DNA from: Desulfosporosinus sp.
Lineage (GTDB): Bacteria; Bacillota; Desulfitobacteriia; Desulfitobacteriales; Desulfitobacteriaceae
Assembly (NCBI GenBank): GCA_031292095.1
Contig: JARLHU010000016.1
Location: 1 to 64,000 of the forward strand
Direction of reading: 5' to 3'
DNA length: 64,000 nucleotides
A program made the translations under genes and the position numbers. The notes below the pieces were generated by a model. That model had not been told where the DNA came from. It saw only the letters and a list, made by a program, of their open reading frames with translations, and did not search any database. Below are positions 7,823-16,241 of this stretch, piece after piece; the stretch's first letter is position 1; each line of letters opens with the position of its first letter.

Positions 7823-8710
7823 ATGCTTGAAGTCAGACTGGCCCAGAAGGGCGAGACGGTTCACCAAAAAGAGCTCTGGAAACGTTGTTTTGGTGACTCA
7901 GACAGATTTATCGATTTCTACTATGCCAATCGCTACAAAGAGGATGAAACGGCCGTATTACTTCACGATGGAGAGATTAAGGCAATGCTGACGATGATAC
8001 CGGTCAGAACAGTGATTCCTGATAACCGGAGCTTTAAGACAGCCATGCTTTACGCTATCGCAACTCATCCTAAATACCAGAATCTAGGTTTTGCTACTCA
8101 ATTGATGGATTTTAGCAACCAATATCTGAGTACTCGGCAGACTGAACTTTCTGTGCTAGCTCCAGCCAATGGCCAACTTTTTGACTATTATCGTAAACAA
8201 GGCTACCAGGATGGGTTTTATATTCGAGAGACGCGACTTTTCCGCGCTAGTGTAGAGAGCTTAGCAAGCGATTCAGCGTGCAAGTGTACGGTCTTAGCGA
8301 TAAATCCTCAAGAGTATAATCGTCGCCGGAATAAACAGCTTAACGGCCGACTCTTTATTGCCTACGACGATGAGGATATTGCCTATCAGAAAAAGCTGTC
8401 GCAACTGTCCGGAGCAGATATTTATGCTGTTGACATTGCTGAGATAGAGGGTTGTTTAGCGGTTGAAAGAATAACATCGGACAAGATTCTAATTAAAGAA
8501 ATACTACTGCCTGAGGTTCATATGAATCTGGCTCTCAAACAGATCGTCCTACAACTGCCGGCAAAGGAATATGTTATGCGCACACCCCCCTACTCAGCTG
8601 ATCACTTAGGAGGAAGACTTCGCCCGTTTGGGATGATTAGGGTAGATAGGGAAATTGATTGGATGATAACTCCAGAAGATTTAGGCTATCTGGGCTTTGC
8701 CTTCGATTAG
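7823..8710 (+). CDS. GNAT-family N-acetyltransferase (Eis-like)
   Basis: A 295-residue protein with an N-terminal GNAT domain followed by a second GNAT-like and sterol-carrier-like region, the Eis arrangement. The acetyl-CoA-binding segment is visible as IATHPKYQNLGFATQLM at about residues 88-105, followed by the VLAPANGQLFDYYRKQGY stretch characteristic of Eis-type proteins. Eis family enzymes acetylate amines, including aminoglycosides, but the substrate here is unknown. The start is uncertain: 7823 gives MLEVRLAQKG, while an ATG at 7805 is also in frame; starts further upstream fall inside the MITE-like element. A strong terminator follows. Confidence 0.7.
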   Translation: MLEVRLAQKGETVHQKELWKRCFGDSDRFIDFYYANRYKEDETAVLLHDGEIKAMLTMIPVRTVIPDNRSFKTAMLYAIATHPKYQNLGFATQLMDFSNQYLSTRQTELSVLAPANGQLFDYYRKQGYQDGFYIRETRLFRASVESLASDSACKCTVLAINPQEYNRRRNKQLNGRLFIAYDDEDIAYQKKLSQLSGADIYAVDIAEIEGCLAVERITSDKILIKEILLPEVHMNLALKQIVLQLPAKEYVMRTPPYSADHLGGRLRPFGMIRVDREIDWMITPEDLGYLGFAFD

Positions 8711-8740
8711 TCAGGTGGAAAATGGATAATGCTCGACGCG

Positions 8741-8788
8741 AAATCCGCTTCATTTTTTAATGATTGAAGCGGATTTTCTATATTTTTC
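8741..8788 (+). terminator. Rho-independent terminator
   Basis: A perfect 12-bp stem (AAATCCGCTTCA with TGAAGCGGATTT) is followed by TCTATATTTTTCC, 31 bp after the GNAT gene. Confidence 0.85.
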
Positions 8789-8825
8789 CTTGTAAATTTT
8801 TAAATTAAGGAGGAATATTTAGGAG

Positions 8826-8888
8826 GTGCGTCGAATAGCCGCAATAGAGAAGATTTCCACAACTGTTAAAAAAGAGAGAGAGGATTGA
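8826..8888 (+). CDS. Possible 20-codon leader ORF overlapping the next start
   Basis: GTG at 8826 opens a 20-residue basic peptide (MRRIAAIEKISTTVKKERED) behind AAGGAGG (8807-8813). Its TGA overlaps the ATG at 8888 as TGATG, the arrangement used for translational coupling. The spacing from the ribosome binding site is long (about 12 nt), so this is only a suggestion. Confidence 0.25.
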   Translation: MRRIAAIEKISTTVKKERED

Positions 8889-11125
8889 TGGCGGTGTTCT
8901 ACAGAAGTAGGAGGGGCACTTCAAAGCATTATTTTGCCATTTCGGGAGTTTTGGTTCTCCTGTGTCAGTTAATTATGCCAGGGGCTGTTTGGGCGGGAGG
9001 ACTTGGTCAGGTGGTTAGTAGTCCGCCGCAGAAAGAACTTGCTGTTACGTTGGAAAAGGCGATCAGTACTGTTAAGGAAAACTTTAACATTCCTCAAGCT
9101 TATACAAAATTTTCCTCAGGTCTAAACATGGATAATCAAAGACAGTCATGGTCGTTGAATTGGAGTCCCCCTGATCAGCAGGGCGGAAATTTTACTGCAC
9201 AAGTTGATGTCAACACGGGCGAAATTATAAACATGAATAGCTGGAAAAACACCCCACAGCCCGGTCCTACTGTACAAATTCCTTCGATTGCAGCGAGCGA
9301 CGCCAAAGAAATCGCTGTTAAGGTTGTGACGAACTTAGCGAGTAGCAAATTGGCTGAGCTCCAGCTTATGCCCATGGATGATACCAACATTCCCTTGAGC
9401 AACTATGGCCCGACGAGTTATGCTGTGCATTGGCAGCGCCTTGTGAACGACATTCCCTTTACGAACGATGGAATCACCGTGCAGGTGAATACCTTAGATG
9501 GAGAAATTCAGAGTTACTCTATGAATTGGACACCTTTAACACAGATCCCAGATGCAAAAGGAGTTATCTCGGCGAGTAAAGCCGCAGAGAGTTTTCTGAA
9601 TACCCAGATGTTTGAACTCCAGTATTTTACGCCGGACTTGATGAGACCCTTGATTTCAGGAGAGAAACAAGACGTAAAATTAGTTTATCAGATGAACAAC
9701 GCCTATCTTGGCGGAGCGATTGATGCCTTGACAGGAGAACCTCTTAAGGCTAACTATGGGGATTACTACGGTAGTGGTAAAGGTAGCTACGGTGGGATGC
9801 CGAGTGCTAGTCCCACAGCCCAGACTGATAACCAGGTTGTATTGACCCCTGCGGAGCAAACAGAAATTGATAAAAGTACTCAACTTATTAGCCAAGACGA
9901 GGCGGTTGCAGCAGTGAAACGTTGGATCAGTATTCCTGACACCCTCGTTTTGCGTGGTTCCAACTTGAGCATGGATGGGATCTCTGGAGAGAGTCGAGTT
10001 TGGAATTTGAACTGGAACGGGAGCGTGAGCAAACCGGAGGAGCAACCGCAGTATATGTCGGCCCGGATTGATGCAGCTACAGGAGAACTCTTGGGTTTCG
10101 ACCAGCCCTACATGGGAATTAGGACTGAGAAACCTGTGATCGACCGGAATCAGTCGCAAACGATTGCTGAGGATTTTATCAAACAGATTCAACCAAGTCA
10201 CTTTAAGGAAATCAAACTGTCCGACAACAATAATCTCATGTATAAAGGGTATAGTGGCAATGGGTCTCAAGGCTTTAACTATTACCGGGTTGTCAATGGT
10301 ATCCCTTATCGAGGTAATGGTATCAACATTACAGTTGACTCCATAAGCAAAAAGATCATAAGCTACAATCTTAGCTGGGCCAACCTTGAATTTCCAGTTG
10401 TGAGCGGTACCTTAGATGGCAAACAAGCGAGTACTACGTTGCTTCGAGCTGAACCTCTTAAATTAATGTACATTCAGATCTATAATCCAGAGCAAGCGGA
10501 CAACACTGCCAATATCCACTTAGTCTACCAACCGATGCCGGTGAGTGGCTCACTGATCAATAGTAATATCTTGGATGCCAAAACCGGCGAATTCCTAGAT
10601 GGGCAGGGCCAACCAGCATCCCAAATGCCCAGGGCTTACCATTTCACTGACATTGGGGATAATTTTGCTCAGAAAGAAATAGCCCTCCTCGGACAGGCCG
10701 GGATATTTGGCGAGTATCAGGACCTGTTCCACCCAGATGAGCAGATTACGGTGGCTTCCCTATTGAAAGCAATGCAGGCGGTGACGAACGGGTATGGGGC
10801 ACCAGTGCAAACAACTGAGGACATCATTAAAACTGCCCAACAGCAAGGCTGGCTTACGGAAGATCTGTCGCCTTCAGCTACATTAGATAGGGAAGATTTT
10901 ACGAAATTAATGATCCGCTATTTGAAGTTGGAGTCGGTGGCGAAATTACAGGACGTTTATCAAGCTTCCTATTCAGATGTGGATAAAGATTTTGTCGGTT
11001 ACGCTGCTTTGGCCCATGGGATCAGCATGTTCAAGATTGATGGCGCGACATTTGAACCAGGACATATTATGACAAGAGCCGAGGCAGCCTATGCGCTTAT
11101 CAATGCTTTGATGTTTCGACACTAA
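8888..11125 (+). CDS. Secreted YcdB/YcdC-type protein with SLH region
   Basis: A 745-residue exported protein. A signal peptide covers about residues 1-37 (hydrophobic SGVLVLLCQLIMPGAVWAG). The body has four or five repeats of a roughly 100-residue unit with the pattern WSLNWSPP...VDVNTGEI, resembling YcdB/YcdC (PepSY-like) domains. From about residue 580 the protein ends with S-layer-homology-like repeats (HFTDIGDNFAQKEIALLGQA, SYSDVDKDFVGYAALA, FEPGHIMTRAEAAYAL), which anchor proteins to secondary cell-wall polymer. A surface or peptidase-inhibitor role is plausible but unproven. The ATG at 8888 lies close behind GAGAGAGG; an in-frame TTG at 8885 also exists. Confidence 0.75.
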   Translation: MAVFYRSRRGTSKHYFAISGVLVLLCQLIMPGAVWAGGLGQVVSSPPQKELAVTLEKAISTVKENFNIPQAYTKFSSGLNMDNQRQSWSLNWSPPDQQGGNFTAQVDVNTGEIINMNSWKNTPQPGPTVQIPSIAASDAKEIAVKVVTNLASSKLAELQLMPMDDTNIPLSNYGPTSYAVHWQRLVNDIPFTNDGITVQVNTLDGEIQSYSMNWTPLTQIPDAKGVISASKAAESFLNTQMFELQYFTPDLMRPLISGEKQDVKLVYQMNNAYLGGAIDALTGEPLKANYGDYYGSGKGSYGGMPSASPTAQTDNQVVLTPAEQTEIDKSTQLISQDEAVAAVKRWISIPDTLVLRGSNLSMDGISGESRVWNLNWNGSVSKPEEQPQYMSARIDAATGELLGFDQPYMGIRTEKPVIDRNQSQTIAEDFIKQIQPSHFKEIKLSDNNNLMYKGYSGNGSQGFNYYRVVNGIPYRGNGINITVDSISKKIISYNLSWANLEFPVVSGTLDGKQASTTLLRAEPLKLMYIQIYNPEQADNTANIHLVYQPMPVSGSLINSNILDAKTGEFLDGQGQPASQMPRAYHFTDIGDNFAQKEIALLGQAGIFGEYQDLFHPDEQITVASLLKAMQAVTNGYGAPVQTTEDIIKTAQQQGWLTEDLSPSATLDREDFTKLMIRYLKLESVAKLQDVYQASYSDVDKDFVGYAALAHGISMFKIDGATFEPGHIMTRAEAAYALINALMFRH

Positions 11126-11169
11126 AAACAACAGGGGCAAGTAGCTTAACACACGTGACTTCACTTTGA

Positions 11170-11209
11170 AAGTGCCCAACAACTTGGCGCAAAGAGTTGT
11201 TGGGCACTT
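11170..11209 (+). terminator. Long perfect hairpin after the SLH gene
   Basis: A 15-bp perfect stem (AAGTGCCCAACAACT with AGTTGTTGGGCACTT) with a 10-nt loop. The T tract that follows is weak (GTCTATAACGTTTCTTTT). Confidence 0.75.
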
Positions 11210-11351
11210 GTCTATAACGTTTCTTTTGTGGTATATTATACTTATTAAGATATTTAATCATTAAGTAGTAAGGAAAATAGAATTAGTTAAGTCAAAAGAT
11301 AATTTGACCCTGCTTAATGATTAGATCAAGAATTATTGGGGAGGAAACTTT

Positions 11352-11846
11352 ATGAATAACCAAAAAACCTTAGATAATTTAATGGCAGCTTTTGCTGGGG
11401 AATCACAGGCTAATCGAAAGTATATCTCTTACTCAAAAAAAGCTGAAGCGGATGGTAAAAAGAATGCCGCCAAGCTTTTCAAAGCAGCTTCTGATGCCGA
11501 AACTATTCATGCCCTAAAGCATTTTGAGGTTGCGGGTAAGATTATGTCAACTGTTGAAAACTTAAACGATGCAGTAAATGGAGAAAATCACGAATATCAA
11601 AGTATGTATCCGGAGTTTTTGAAAGTAGCTCAAGAAGAAGAAAATCAAGCTGCAGTGAAAACTTTTACATACGCACTAAAGGCTGAAGAGGTCCACGCAA
11701 GGCTTTATAAAGAAGCGCTCGATAACCTAGACCAAGAAGAAGAAATATTTTACTATCTTTGTCCAATATGTGGAAACATTGAGCAAGTAGTGCCCGAAAA
11801 ATGTTTTATTTGCGGTACTTCGGGAACGAAATTCATAAAGTATTAG
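11352..11846 (+). CDS. Rubrerythrin
   Basis: A 164-residue cytoplasmic di-iron protein. The N-terminal ferritin-like four-helix domain (residues 1-130) carries the diiron ligand pattern (AGESQANRKY near residue 16, ETIHALKH near 50, and EEENQAA, KAEEVHARLY after 95). A C-terminal rubredoxin-like domain has two Cys pairs, CPICG and CFICG. Rubrerythrins reduce hydrogen peroxide with electrons from NADH-linked rubredoxin systems in anaerobes. The ATG follows GGGGAGG. The promoter is probably the TTGTCT/TATATT pair around 11208-11237, which overlaps the end of the preceding hairpin; no clear PerR box is seen. A strong terminator follows, so the gene is monocistronic. Confidence 0.93.
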   Translation: MNNQKTLDNLMAAFAGESQANRKYISYSKKAEADGKKNAAKLFKAASDAETIHALKHFEVAGKIMSTVENLNDAVNGENHEYQSMYPEFLKVAQEEENQAAVKTFTYALKAEEVHARLYKEALDNLDQEEEIFYYLCPICGNIEQVVPEKCFICGTSGTKFIKY

Positions 11847-11855
11847 AAATTTGAC

Positions 11856-11888
11856 ATCCCCACCTCTTGACTAGGTGGGGATCATTTT
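11856..11888 (+). terminator. Rubrerythrin terminator
   Basis: ATCCCCACCT and AGGTGGGGAT form a 10-bp stem followed by CATTTTTT, 10 bp after the stop codon. Confidence 0.92.
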
Positions 11889-11896
11889 TTACCAGT

Positions 11897-11915
11897 CAGA
11901 AAGTATAAGTTTCGG
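11897..11915. repeat. Repeat family B, fragment
   Basis: CAGAAAGTATAAG matches the left end of the dispersed repeat seen in full at 18441, 33016 and 56851. Only the first dozen bases are kept. It lies directly after the rubrerythrin terminator. Confidence 0.5.
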
Positions 11916-12039
11916 GATTAAGAGTGGGCATATCAACTGGATCTTAGCGAGCAATAAGAGTGGGTTAAAGACAAGTGCATTAACTTCAGGAAGTTGGATA
12001 AGTATAGAGTTAAATATTATATAATTGGAGCAAGTTAAC

Positions 12040-12669
12040 ATGCAAACATTTATTGAATTCGATGCCCATTTGATGAATGACAAAAAACCCTCTAATTACT
12101 TTCTGGAATTAAGCAAAACAGGAATATTCGAAGTGAAATACCCTTACACATTACTGGGTGACTTAATGAAAGTACCCCAATCTCCGAAACATCACCCAGA
12201 AGGTAGTGCCTGGAACCACACTATGTTAGTCCTTGATAATGCAGGGGAAATAAAACATCTTAGCCAAAATCCAAAGGTACTCATGTGGTCTGCTTTGCTT
12301 CATGATTTGGGTAAGGCATCCACTACGAAGCTAACAAAGGGGAGAATAACCTCCTATGATCATGATAAACTGGGAGAGAGGCTTGCTGAAAAATTTCTTA
12401 AGGAACTTACGGGTGATGACGAATTTATAAAGCAAGTTTCAAAAATGGTAAGGTGGCATATGCAAATACTCTTTGTTACCAAGGGATTACCTTTTGCAGA
12501 TATCCGAAAAATGGCTTCTGAGGTTTCCATCGACGAAGTAGCACTGCTTGGATTATGTGATCGGTTAGGTAGAGGAAATATGACCCTTGATAAAAGGCTG
12601 GAAGAGGAAAAAAGTATCGTGATTTTTTTAGAAAAATGTCACAAATATCTGGTTGAGGCAAAAACATAA
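12040..12669 (+). CDS. HD-domain phosphohydrolase
   Basis: A 209-residue protein with a canonical HD metal-dependent phosphohydrolase domain. Visible residues are His60 (HHPEGSAWNHTM), the HD pair at about 88-89 (ALLHDLGKASTT), a later His (YDHDKLGE), and VRWHM near residue 145. The closest known arrangement is the HD part of bacterial tRNA CCA-adding enzymes, but here no nucleotidyltransferase domain precedes it. Substrate unknown: 2',3'-cyclic phosphate or nucleotide phosphates are typical of the superfamily. The ATG at 12040 follows GGAG by 9 nt; an upstream TTG at 12025 would overlap that ribosome binding site. Confidence 0.75.
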   Translation: MQTFIEFDAHLMNDKKPSNYFLELSKTGIFEVKYPYTLLGDLMKVPQSPKHHPEGSAWNHTMLVLDNAGEIKHLSQNPKVLMWSALLHDLGKASTTKLTKGRITSYDHDKLGERLAEKFLKELTGDDEFIKQVSKMVRWHMQILFVTKGLPFADIRKMASEVSIDEVALLGLCDRLGRGNMTLDKRLEEEKSIVIFLEKCHKYLVEAKT

Positions 12670-12710
12670 TTTTGATGATTGTATCAATAGATTTCTAGCA
12701 GGGTCATTGA

Positions 12711-13283
12711 TTATTTAAAAGTAACCAGGCCATCTCTTATTGAGTCGATAATGGCCAAAGACTCTAGCTGAATGCCTCTTTCCTGGATCAGTTTTCTTCC
12801 ATCTTGAAATGTTTTTTCTATGACAATACCCGCTCCAGAAATCTCCGCGCCACTTTGAGATATTAAACTCACCAAACCCATGAGTGCACTTCCACTAGCT
12901 AGAAAATCGTCAATCAGCAATACTTTGTCCTTTGGGCCTAAGAATTGTTTTGATATTTTGATGGTATATTCCTGATCTTTAGTGTATGAATAAACCTTTG
13001 CTTCGTAAACATCTGGGTTCATATTGAGGCCCGCGTGTTTTTTTGCAAATACGACGGGTACATTATCAAAGTACTGAGCAGCTATACAGGCTATTGCGAT
13101 ACCGGAGGTTTCGACGGTTACTATTTTTGTTACCTCTTTGTTTGAAAACCTGCGTTTGAATTCCTTACCAATTTCATTAAACAAAGTAATATCTAGTTGG
13201 TGATTCAAGAAATTATCGACTTGGATGATTCGATTTTCGATTATTTTTGCGTCGGAACAAATTTTATCTTTTAAGAGTTGCAT
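12711..13283 (-). CDS. xpt: Xanthine phosphoribosyltransferase
   Basis: Salvages xanthine to XMP using PRPP. The 190-residue product has the type I phosphoribosyltransferase signature VLLIDDFLASGSAL (PRPP-binding loop) at about 121-134, the conserved opening LLKDKI, and the FAKKHAGLN segment seen in Bacillus Xpt. The start is preceded by AAAAAGGAG. In many Firmicutes xpt is controlled by a guanine riboswitch; here the leader carries a hairpin with a T-rich tail, but I cannot find the purine aptamer blocks. A uracil permease-type or pbuX partner gene is absent, so the gene is monocistronic. Confidence 0.93.
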   Translation of the reverse strand: MQLLKDKICSDAKIIENRIIQVDNFLNHQLDITLFNEIGKEFKRRFSNKEVTKIVTVETSGIAIACIAAQYFDNVPVVFAKKHAGLNMNPDVYEAKVYSYTKDQEYTIKISKQFLGPKDKVLLIDDFLASGSALMGLVSLISQSGAEISGAGIVIEKTFQDGRKLIQERGIQLESLAIIDSIRDGLVTFK

Positions 13284-13314
13284 GGTAATATTTCTCCTTT
13301 TTTTAAAATGAAAA

Positions 13315-13336
13315 CACTCCTAACCTTTCAGGAGTG
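13315..13336 (-). terminator. Attenuator-like hairpin in the xpt leader
   Basis: On the reverse strand CACTCCT, an 8-nt loop and AGGAGTG are followed by TTTTCATTTT, between the xpt promoter and its ribosome binding site. Position and form fit a leader terminator. Confidence 0.55.
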
Positions 13337-13364
13337 CCAGTAGATATGAAATGTAATGATAACA

Positions 13365-13393
13365 AGGATAACTTGAATATCGCAAAAAATCAA
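13365..13393 (-). promoter_or_regulatory. Promoter of xpt
   Basis: Reading leftward: TTGATT (13393-13388), a 17-bp spacer, then TATCCT (13370-13365). Transcription would begin about 75 nt before the start codon and include the hairpin at 13315-13336. Confidence 0.55.
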
Positions 13394-13444
13394 TAGTATT
13401 TTTCTATACTCGGTTTCTAAGAAGTCCAAAATGGAGGAATCGTC

Positions 13445-13615
13445 ATGGAAGAATTAGAAAAACATGTCCGTTTATTCAATCTAATTGCACCTGTTTACAA
13501 TCGTTTTTTCCACAGTCAGGTCCAGAGTTATCGATCGATCCTACAAAAATATGAAAATTTGCTGAATATCCCACCCGGTGGTAGAGTAAGATCCGTGCAA
13601 CCTAAGTGCTTCTGA
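13445..13615 (+). pseudogene. Truncated SAM-dependent methyltransferase
   Basis: An ATG with a TGGAGGA ribosome binding site opens a 56-residue frame. It has the typical start of class I methyltransferases: LFNLIAPVYNRFF followed by NIPPGGRV, exactly where VLDVGCGTG should come next. Instead the frame continues RSVQPKCF and stops. The SAM-binding motif and everything after it are gone, and a terminator follows 10 bp later. The likely origin is an internal deletion that fused the first 50 codons to the old 3' end. Confidence 0.65.
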
Positions 13616-13624
13616 TAATGACTA

Positions 13625-13670
13625 AAAGAACAAGGTGTTTGGCGTATTGACGCTCAGCACCTTGTTCTTT
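13625..13670. terminator. Bidirectional terminator
   Basis: A perfect 13-bp stem (AAAGAACAAGGTG with CACCTTGTTCTTT) with an inner GCG/CGC pair. It lies between the truncated methyltransferase and the convergent Fe-S protein gene and can serve both. Confidence 0.8.
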
Positions 13671-13698
13671 CATGAACTGCTCTTCTGTTAAAGGCGGA

Positions 13699-15318
13699 CT
13701 AATCTTCTTCTAAAAACTCCATAAAAGGTTTTTTCATACTTACAAGTGCATTGACCATAAGTTCAACTAAGCCACCATACTGAACATTAAATTTGGTGGT
13801 CGCTTCATAAAACTCCAGAATGTCCCGAATAGCTCCTTTACAATTAGAACAAGGAGCACACACATATTTAGGTATAGCAGCATTTTCCATGCTGTCCTGA
13901 AAGGCTCCAAGAATCTGGTTAAACTTCATGCGAGAACTGACCTTATTTCGCCATTCGTAAAAATTAAGGGAATTTGTTATGGCGAACCCCCCCCCACCAC
14001 CACAGCAGTAATTGTCGACTCCATGCGGAGTCATTTCCCTAAACTGAGGGCAAATTGCTTTTAAAACATGCCGTTGAGGTTCGACAATCCCCATGCCACG
14101 AACATAATTACAAGGATCATGGAGCGTGACAGGAAAATTATTTTTACTGGGATCGAACTTTAATTGTTTGCTCTTGACCATATCCCAAAGAAGAGGTAAA
14201 CAACTCTCTACAGGGACTTTAATATCTCCGGGTACCAAGCGATCTCCTACAATTGCTGAGGCTTTATGGGCATGTCCACACTCGGCAATGACAATGCGGT
14301 TGACACCTAAATCCTTGGCGACCTTCATCTGCAAATTAGCTAGTGTTTTTGCTTGGAAATCATCATACCAGATGCCGTAGTTGACATTGTCATAGCCCGC
14401 GATTTCACTACTGAGTGTCCAATTTAAGCCAGCCTCTTCAAAGAGAATGGCAAAAGCAATGGGGTTTTCCGGCCAGGCCATATACTCGCCTGCATTATGC
14501 AAGAGAAGGATATCGGCACCTTTTTTGTCCATCGGAAATTTAATCTTCAAGCCATACTTTTCTTCGATATCCTCTTCTAAAAATTCAATCGTATCTAAGA
14601 AAGCAGGTTTGCTGACTCCCGTAGACGAACCTGTATTTATCTGAAGGACCGTGCCTTTTGTATGCAGAGGAAGCGGAGCGATACCCATTTCTTGGCTGAA
14701 GATCTTGCGAATCTCCTTTGTTAGAATGGCGTTATCTAAGCCCAGCGGGCAAGTCTGAGCACAGCGACGGCATAGGTTACAACGGTAAGCCAATTCTCCC
14801 AGTCGAGCAATTGTCTCCCAGTTCACATCAAGATCTGCTCCGACGAAACCACCTAACAACCTTCCACTTGTCGTAAAGTACTTCTTGACGATTTTTCGTA
14901 GAACTTCAGAACGAAAAATGGGACGGTATAACTCGTTCTTCCCTGATGCTTCATAGATATGGCAGGCAGCTGAACACGTATCACATTTAGCACAGTATTC
15001 AAAGGACAATAAGAACGGTTGGAGTATGCCATTGTTGGCGTCAGAAAAGCTCTTTTCTAAGCCCCTGAGGAACATTCGGACAAATTCATCTTCTTCCGCT
15101 TTAGTTTTTGGGCGGGTTAAGGTATCGACGCCAACGTAGCCATCTAAAGATGTGCAAAATTTTTCTTGCCACGCAGGCTTAGGATCAGTTAAGGGGGGTT
15201 CCATTCCGGGTTTATCATAAGGCGGAAATAATAACATTAGCTGTTCAGGTTCGAGTTTGATCAGTTGTTCATCCGATCGTCCCATATCCCTTGGACGTAA
15301 ATCTTTTTGATTTATCAT
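13699..15318 (-). CDS. HdrD/DsrK-like Fe-S protein with CCG domains
   Basis: A 539-residue protein. A ferredoxin module has two 4Fe-4S motifs (CAKCDTCSAACHIY and CNLCRRCAQTCPLG, about residues 110-205). It is followed by two cysteine-rich CCG-type domains (the DPCNYVRG...CCGGGGG pattern around 400-450, and CAPCSNCKG near 490), which in heterodisulfide reductase bind a catalytic 4Fe-4S cluster. Similar proteins (HdrD, DsrK, TmcB) pass electrons from membrane quinones or carriers to thiol/disulfide or sulfite-reduction systems. No partner subunit is adjacent, so its specific partner is unknown. The ATG at 15318 follows AGGAGAG by 6 nt; an upstream GTG at 15339 is less likely. Confidence 0.82.
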   Translation of the reverse strand: MINQKDLRPRDMGRSDEQLIKLEPEQLMLLFPPYDKPGMEPPLTDPKPAWQEKFCTSLDGYVGVDTLTRPKTKAEEDEFVRMFLRGLEKSFSDANNGILQPFLLSFEYCAKCDTCSAACHIYEASGKNELYRPIFRSEVLRKIVKKYFTTSGRLLGGFVGADLDVNWETIARLGELAYRCNLCRRCAQTCPLGLDNAILTKEIRKIFSQEMGIAPLPLHTKGTVLQINTGSSTGVSKPAFLDTIEFLEEDIEEKYGLKIKFPMDKKGADILLLHNAGEYMAWPENPIAFAILFEEAGLNWTLSSEIAGYDNVNYGIWYDDFQAKTLANLQMKVAKDLGVNRIVIAECGHAHKASAIVGDRLVPGDIKVPVESCLPLLWDMVKSKQLKFDPSKNNFPVTLHDPCNYVRGMGIVEPQRHVLKAICPQFREMTPHGVDNYCCGGGGGFAITNSLNFYEWRNKVSSRMKFNQILGAFQDSMENAAIPKYVCAPCSNCKGAIRDILEFYEATTKFNVQYGGLVELMVNALVSMKKPFMEFLEED

Positions 15319-15517
15319 ACTCAGCTCTCCTCTTTCCACAAAGTAACTCGCAAAAAAATGTAGTTATTCCTTGGGGCGCTTTGTTTGCTTCACTATGAAG
15401 GAAGTAAATAAAAAGATGTGATTTACGGTTAAATGTATAGTGAAAATAATAGCAAACTTAAAAAATAAATTTTAACTTAATTAAGTATAACTTTTTAGGT
15501 ATCAAATTGCAATATAA

Positions 15518-15538
15518 AAAGGGTGCAAAGCACCCTTT
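15518..15538 (-). terminator. Leftward terminator
   Basis: AAAGGGTGC and GCACCCTTT form a 9-bp stem with a 3-nt loop; on the reverse strand it continues TTTATATTG. It is the second of two hairpins after the 15672-16004 gene. The remaining bases of 15319-15517 show nothing else beyond the promoter region of the Fe-S gene. Confidence 0.6.
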
Positions 15539-15584
15539 GATAAATCCTGTATTACCATTGCAAAATCTTGTGCAAGGGAAAAAG

Positions 15585-15617
15585 AAGCCCCAGGTCGTGT
15601 AATACAACCTTGGGCTC
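15585..15617 (-). terminator. Terminator of the second YtxH gene
   Basis: On the reverse strand GAGCCC...GGGGCTTC forms an imperfect stem of about 12 bp (one mismatch, one G-T pair) followed by TTTTTCCC. Confidence 0.7.
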
Positions 15618-15671
15618 CGTAGCTTTCATTAGGTAATAATTAAGTAGTGTAAGTTTCTATTTCAGGTTTGG

Positions 15672-16004
15672 TTAGAGAAAGGTTTCTTCTGAGTCAGATT
15701 GAGTGATGTCGATGTAACCCGGTTTTTTTAGTTTTAAGTCCTGAATAAATAGTTGGATATCTGCTTTTAATTTTTTGCCTTTATTAGCAAGGTCAGTGCT
15801 CCTCTGCTTGATGGCCTCGGCCCGTTGGAACGTGGTGCCTTCAACTTGTTCGATGAAGACTTCGGTCTTATTCTGAATATCTTGACGTAATGCTTTCCCA
15901 CCTTTGAATGCGAACAATAAGCTGACAAAGCCTCCTGAAGCTCCTCCGATGAGCGCCGCAAGGGCAACGGTGCATAGACTAGTGTTTTTTTGCTCTCTGG
16001 ACAT
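15672..16004 (-). CDS. YtxH-domain protein, second copy
   Basis: A 110-residue paralogue of the protein at 4127-4498: a short polar N-terminus, a glycine-rich hydrophobic segment (about 12-32, ALAALIGGASGGFVSLLFA) followed by KGGKALRQDI, the typical YtxH GKELR-like boundary, then a long amphipathic helix and an acidic end. A general-stress or envelope role is assumed from the family only. AAGGAGATG precedes the ATG by a few bases. A family A repeat starts 19 bp upstream of the start codon, in its promoter region. Confidence 0.7.
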   Translation of the reverse strand: MSREQKNTSLCTVALAALIGGASGGFVSLLFAFKGGKALRQDIQNKTEVFIEQVEGTTFQRAEAIKQRSTDLANKGKKLKADIQLFIQDLKLKKPGYIDITQSDSEETFL

Positions 16005-16022
16005 TTAATTCATCTCCTTCCT

Positions 16023-16095
16023 TAGGCACATTCAAGAAAATAACCAGTCAGTATGCCAGTCTATTGTGAGTCATACTGGATTGGTTATATATGCC
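16023..16095. repeat. MITE-like element, family A copy 2 (short form)
   Basis: The 35-bp left end matches copy 1 with two differences. The right end is TGCC at 16092-16095. A near-palindrome joins ATAACCAGTCAGTATG (16040-16055) to its imperfect complement ending at 16088. The internal palindrome of copy 1 is missing. It lies between the divergent YtxH and arginase genes. Confidence 0.65.
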
Positions 16096-16241
16096 GTAGC
16101 AATTTTATGCATAGTATTATATTCAAATAGAACTTTGAGGTGTTGCCAAATATTTGGTAAAAATAACTTCAAAAAGCCGGATAATAAATTTAATTTGTAT
16201 CAAAATATTATAGAATAATAAGATATAAAGGAGATACTATT

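Noticed and set aside
13284-13440. Guanine riboswitch before xpt
   Set aside because: The conserved purine-aptamer loop and junction blocks could not be found on the reverse strand.
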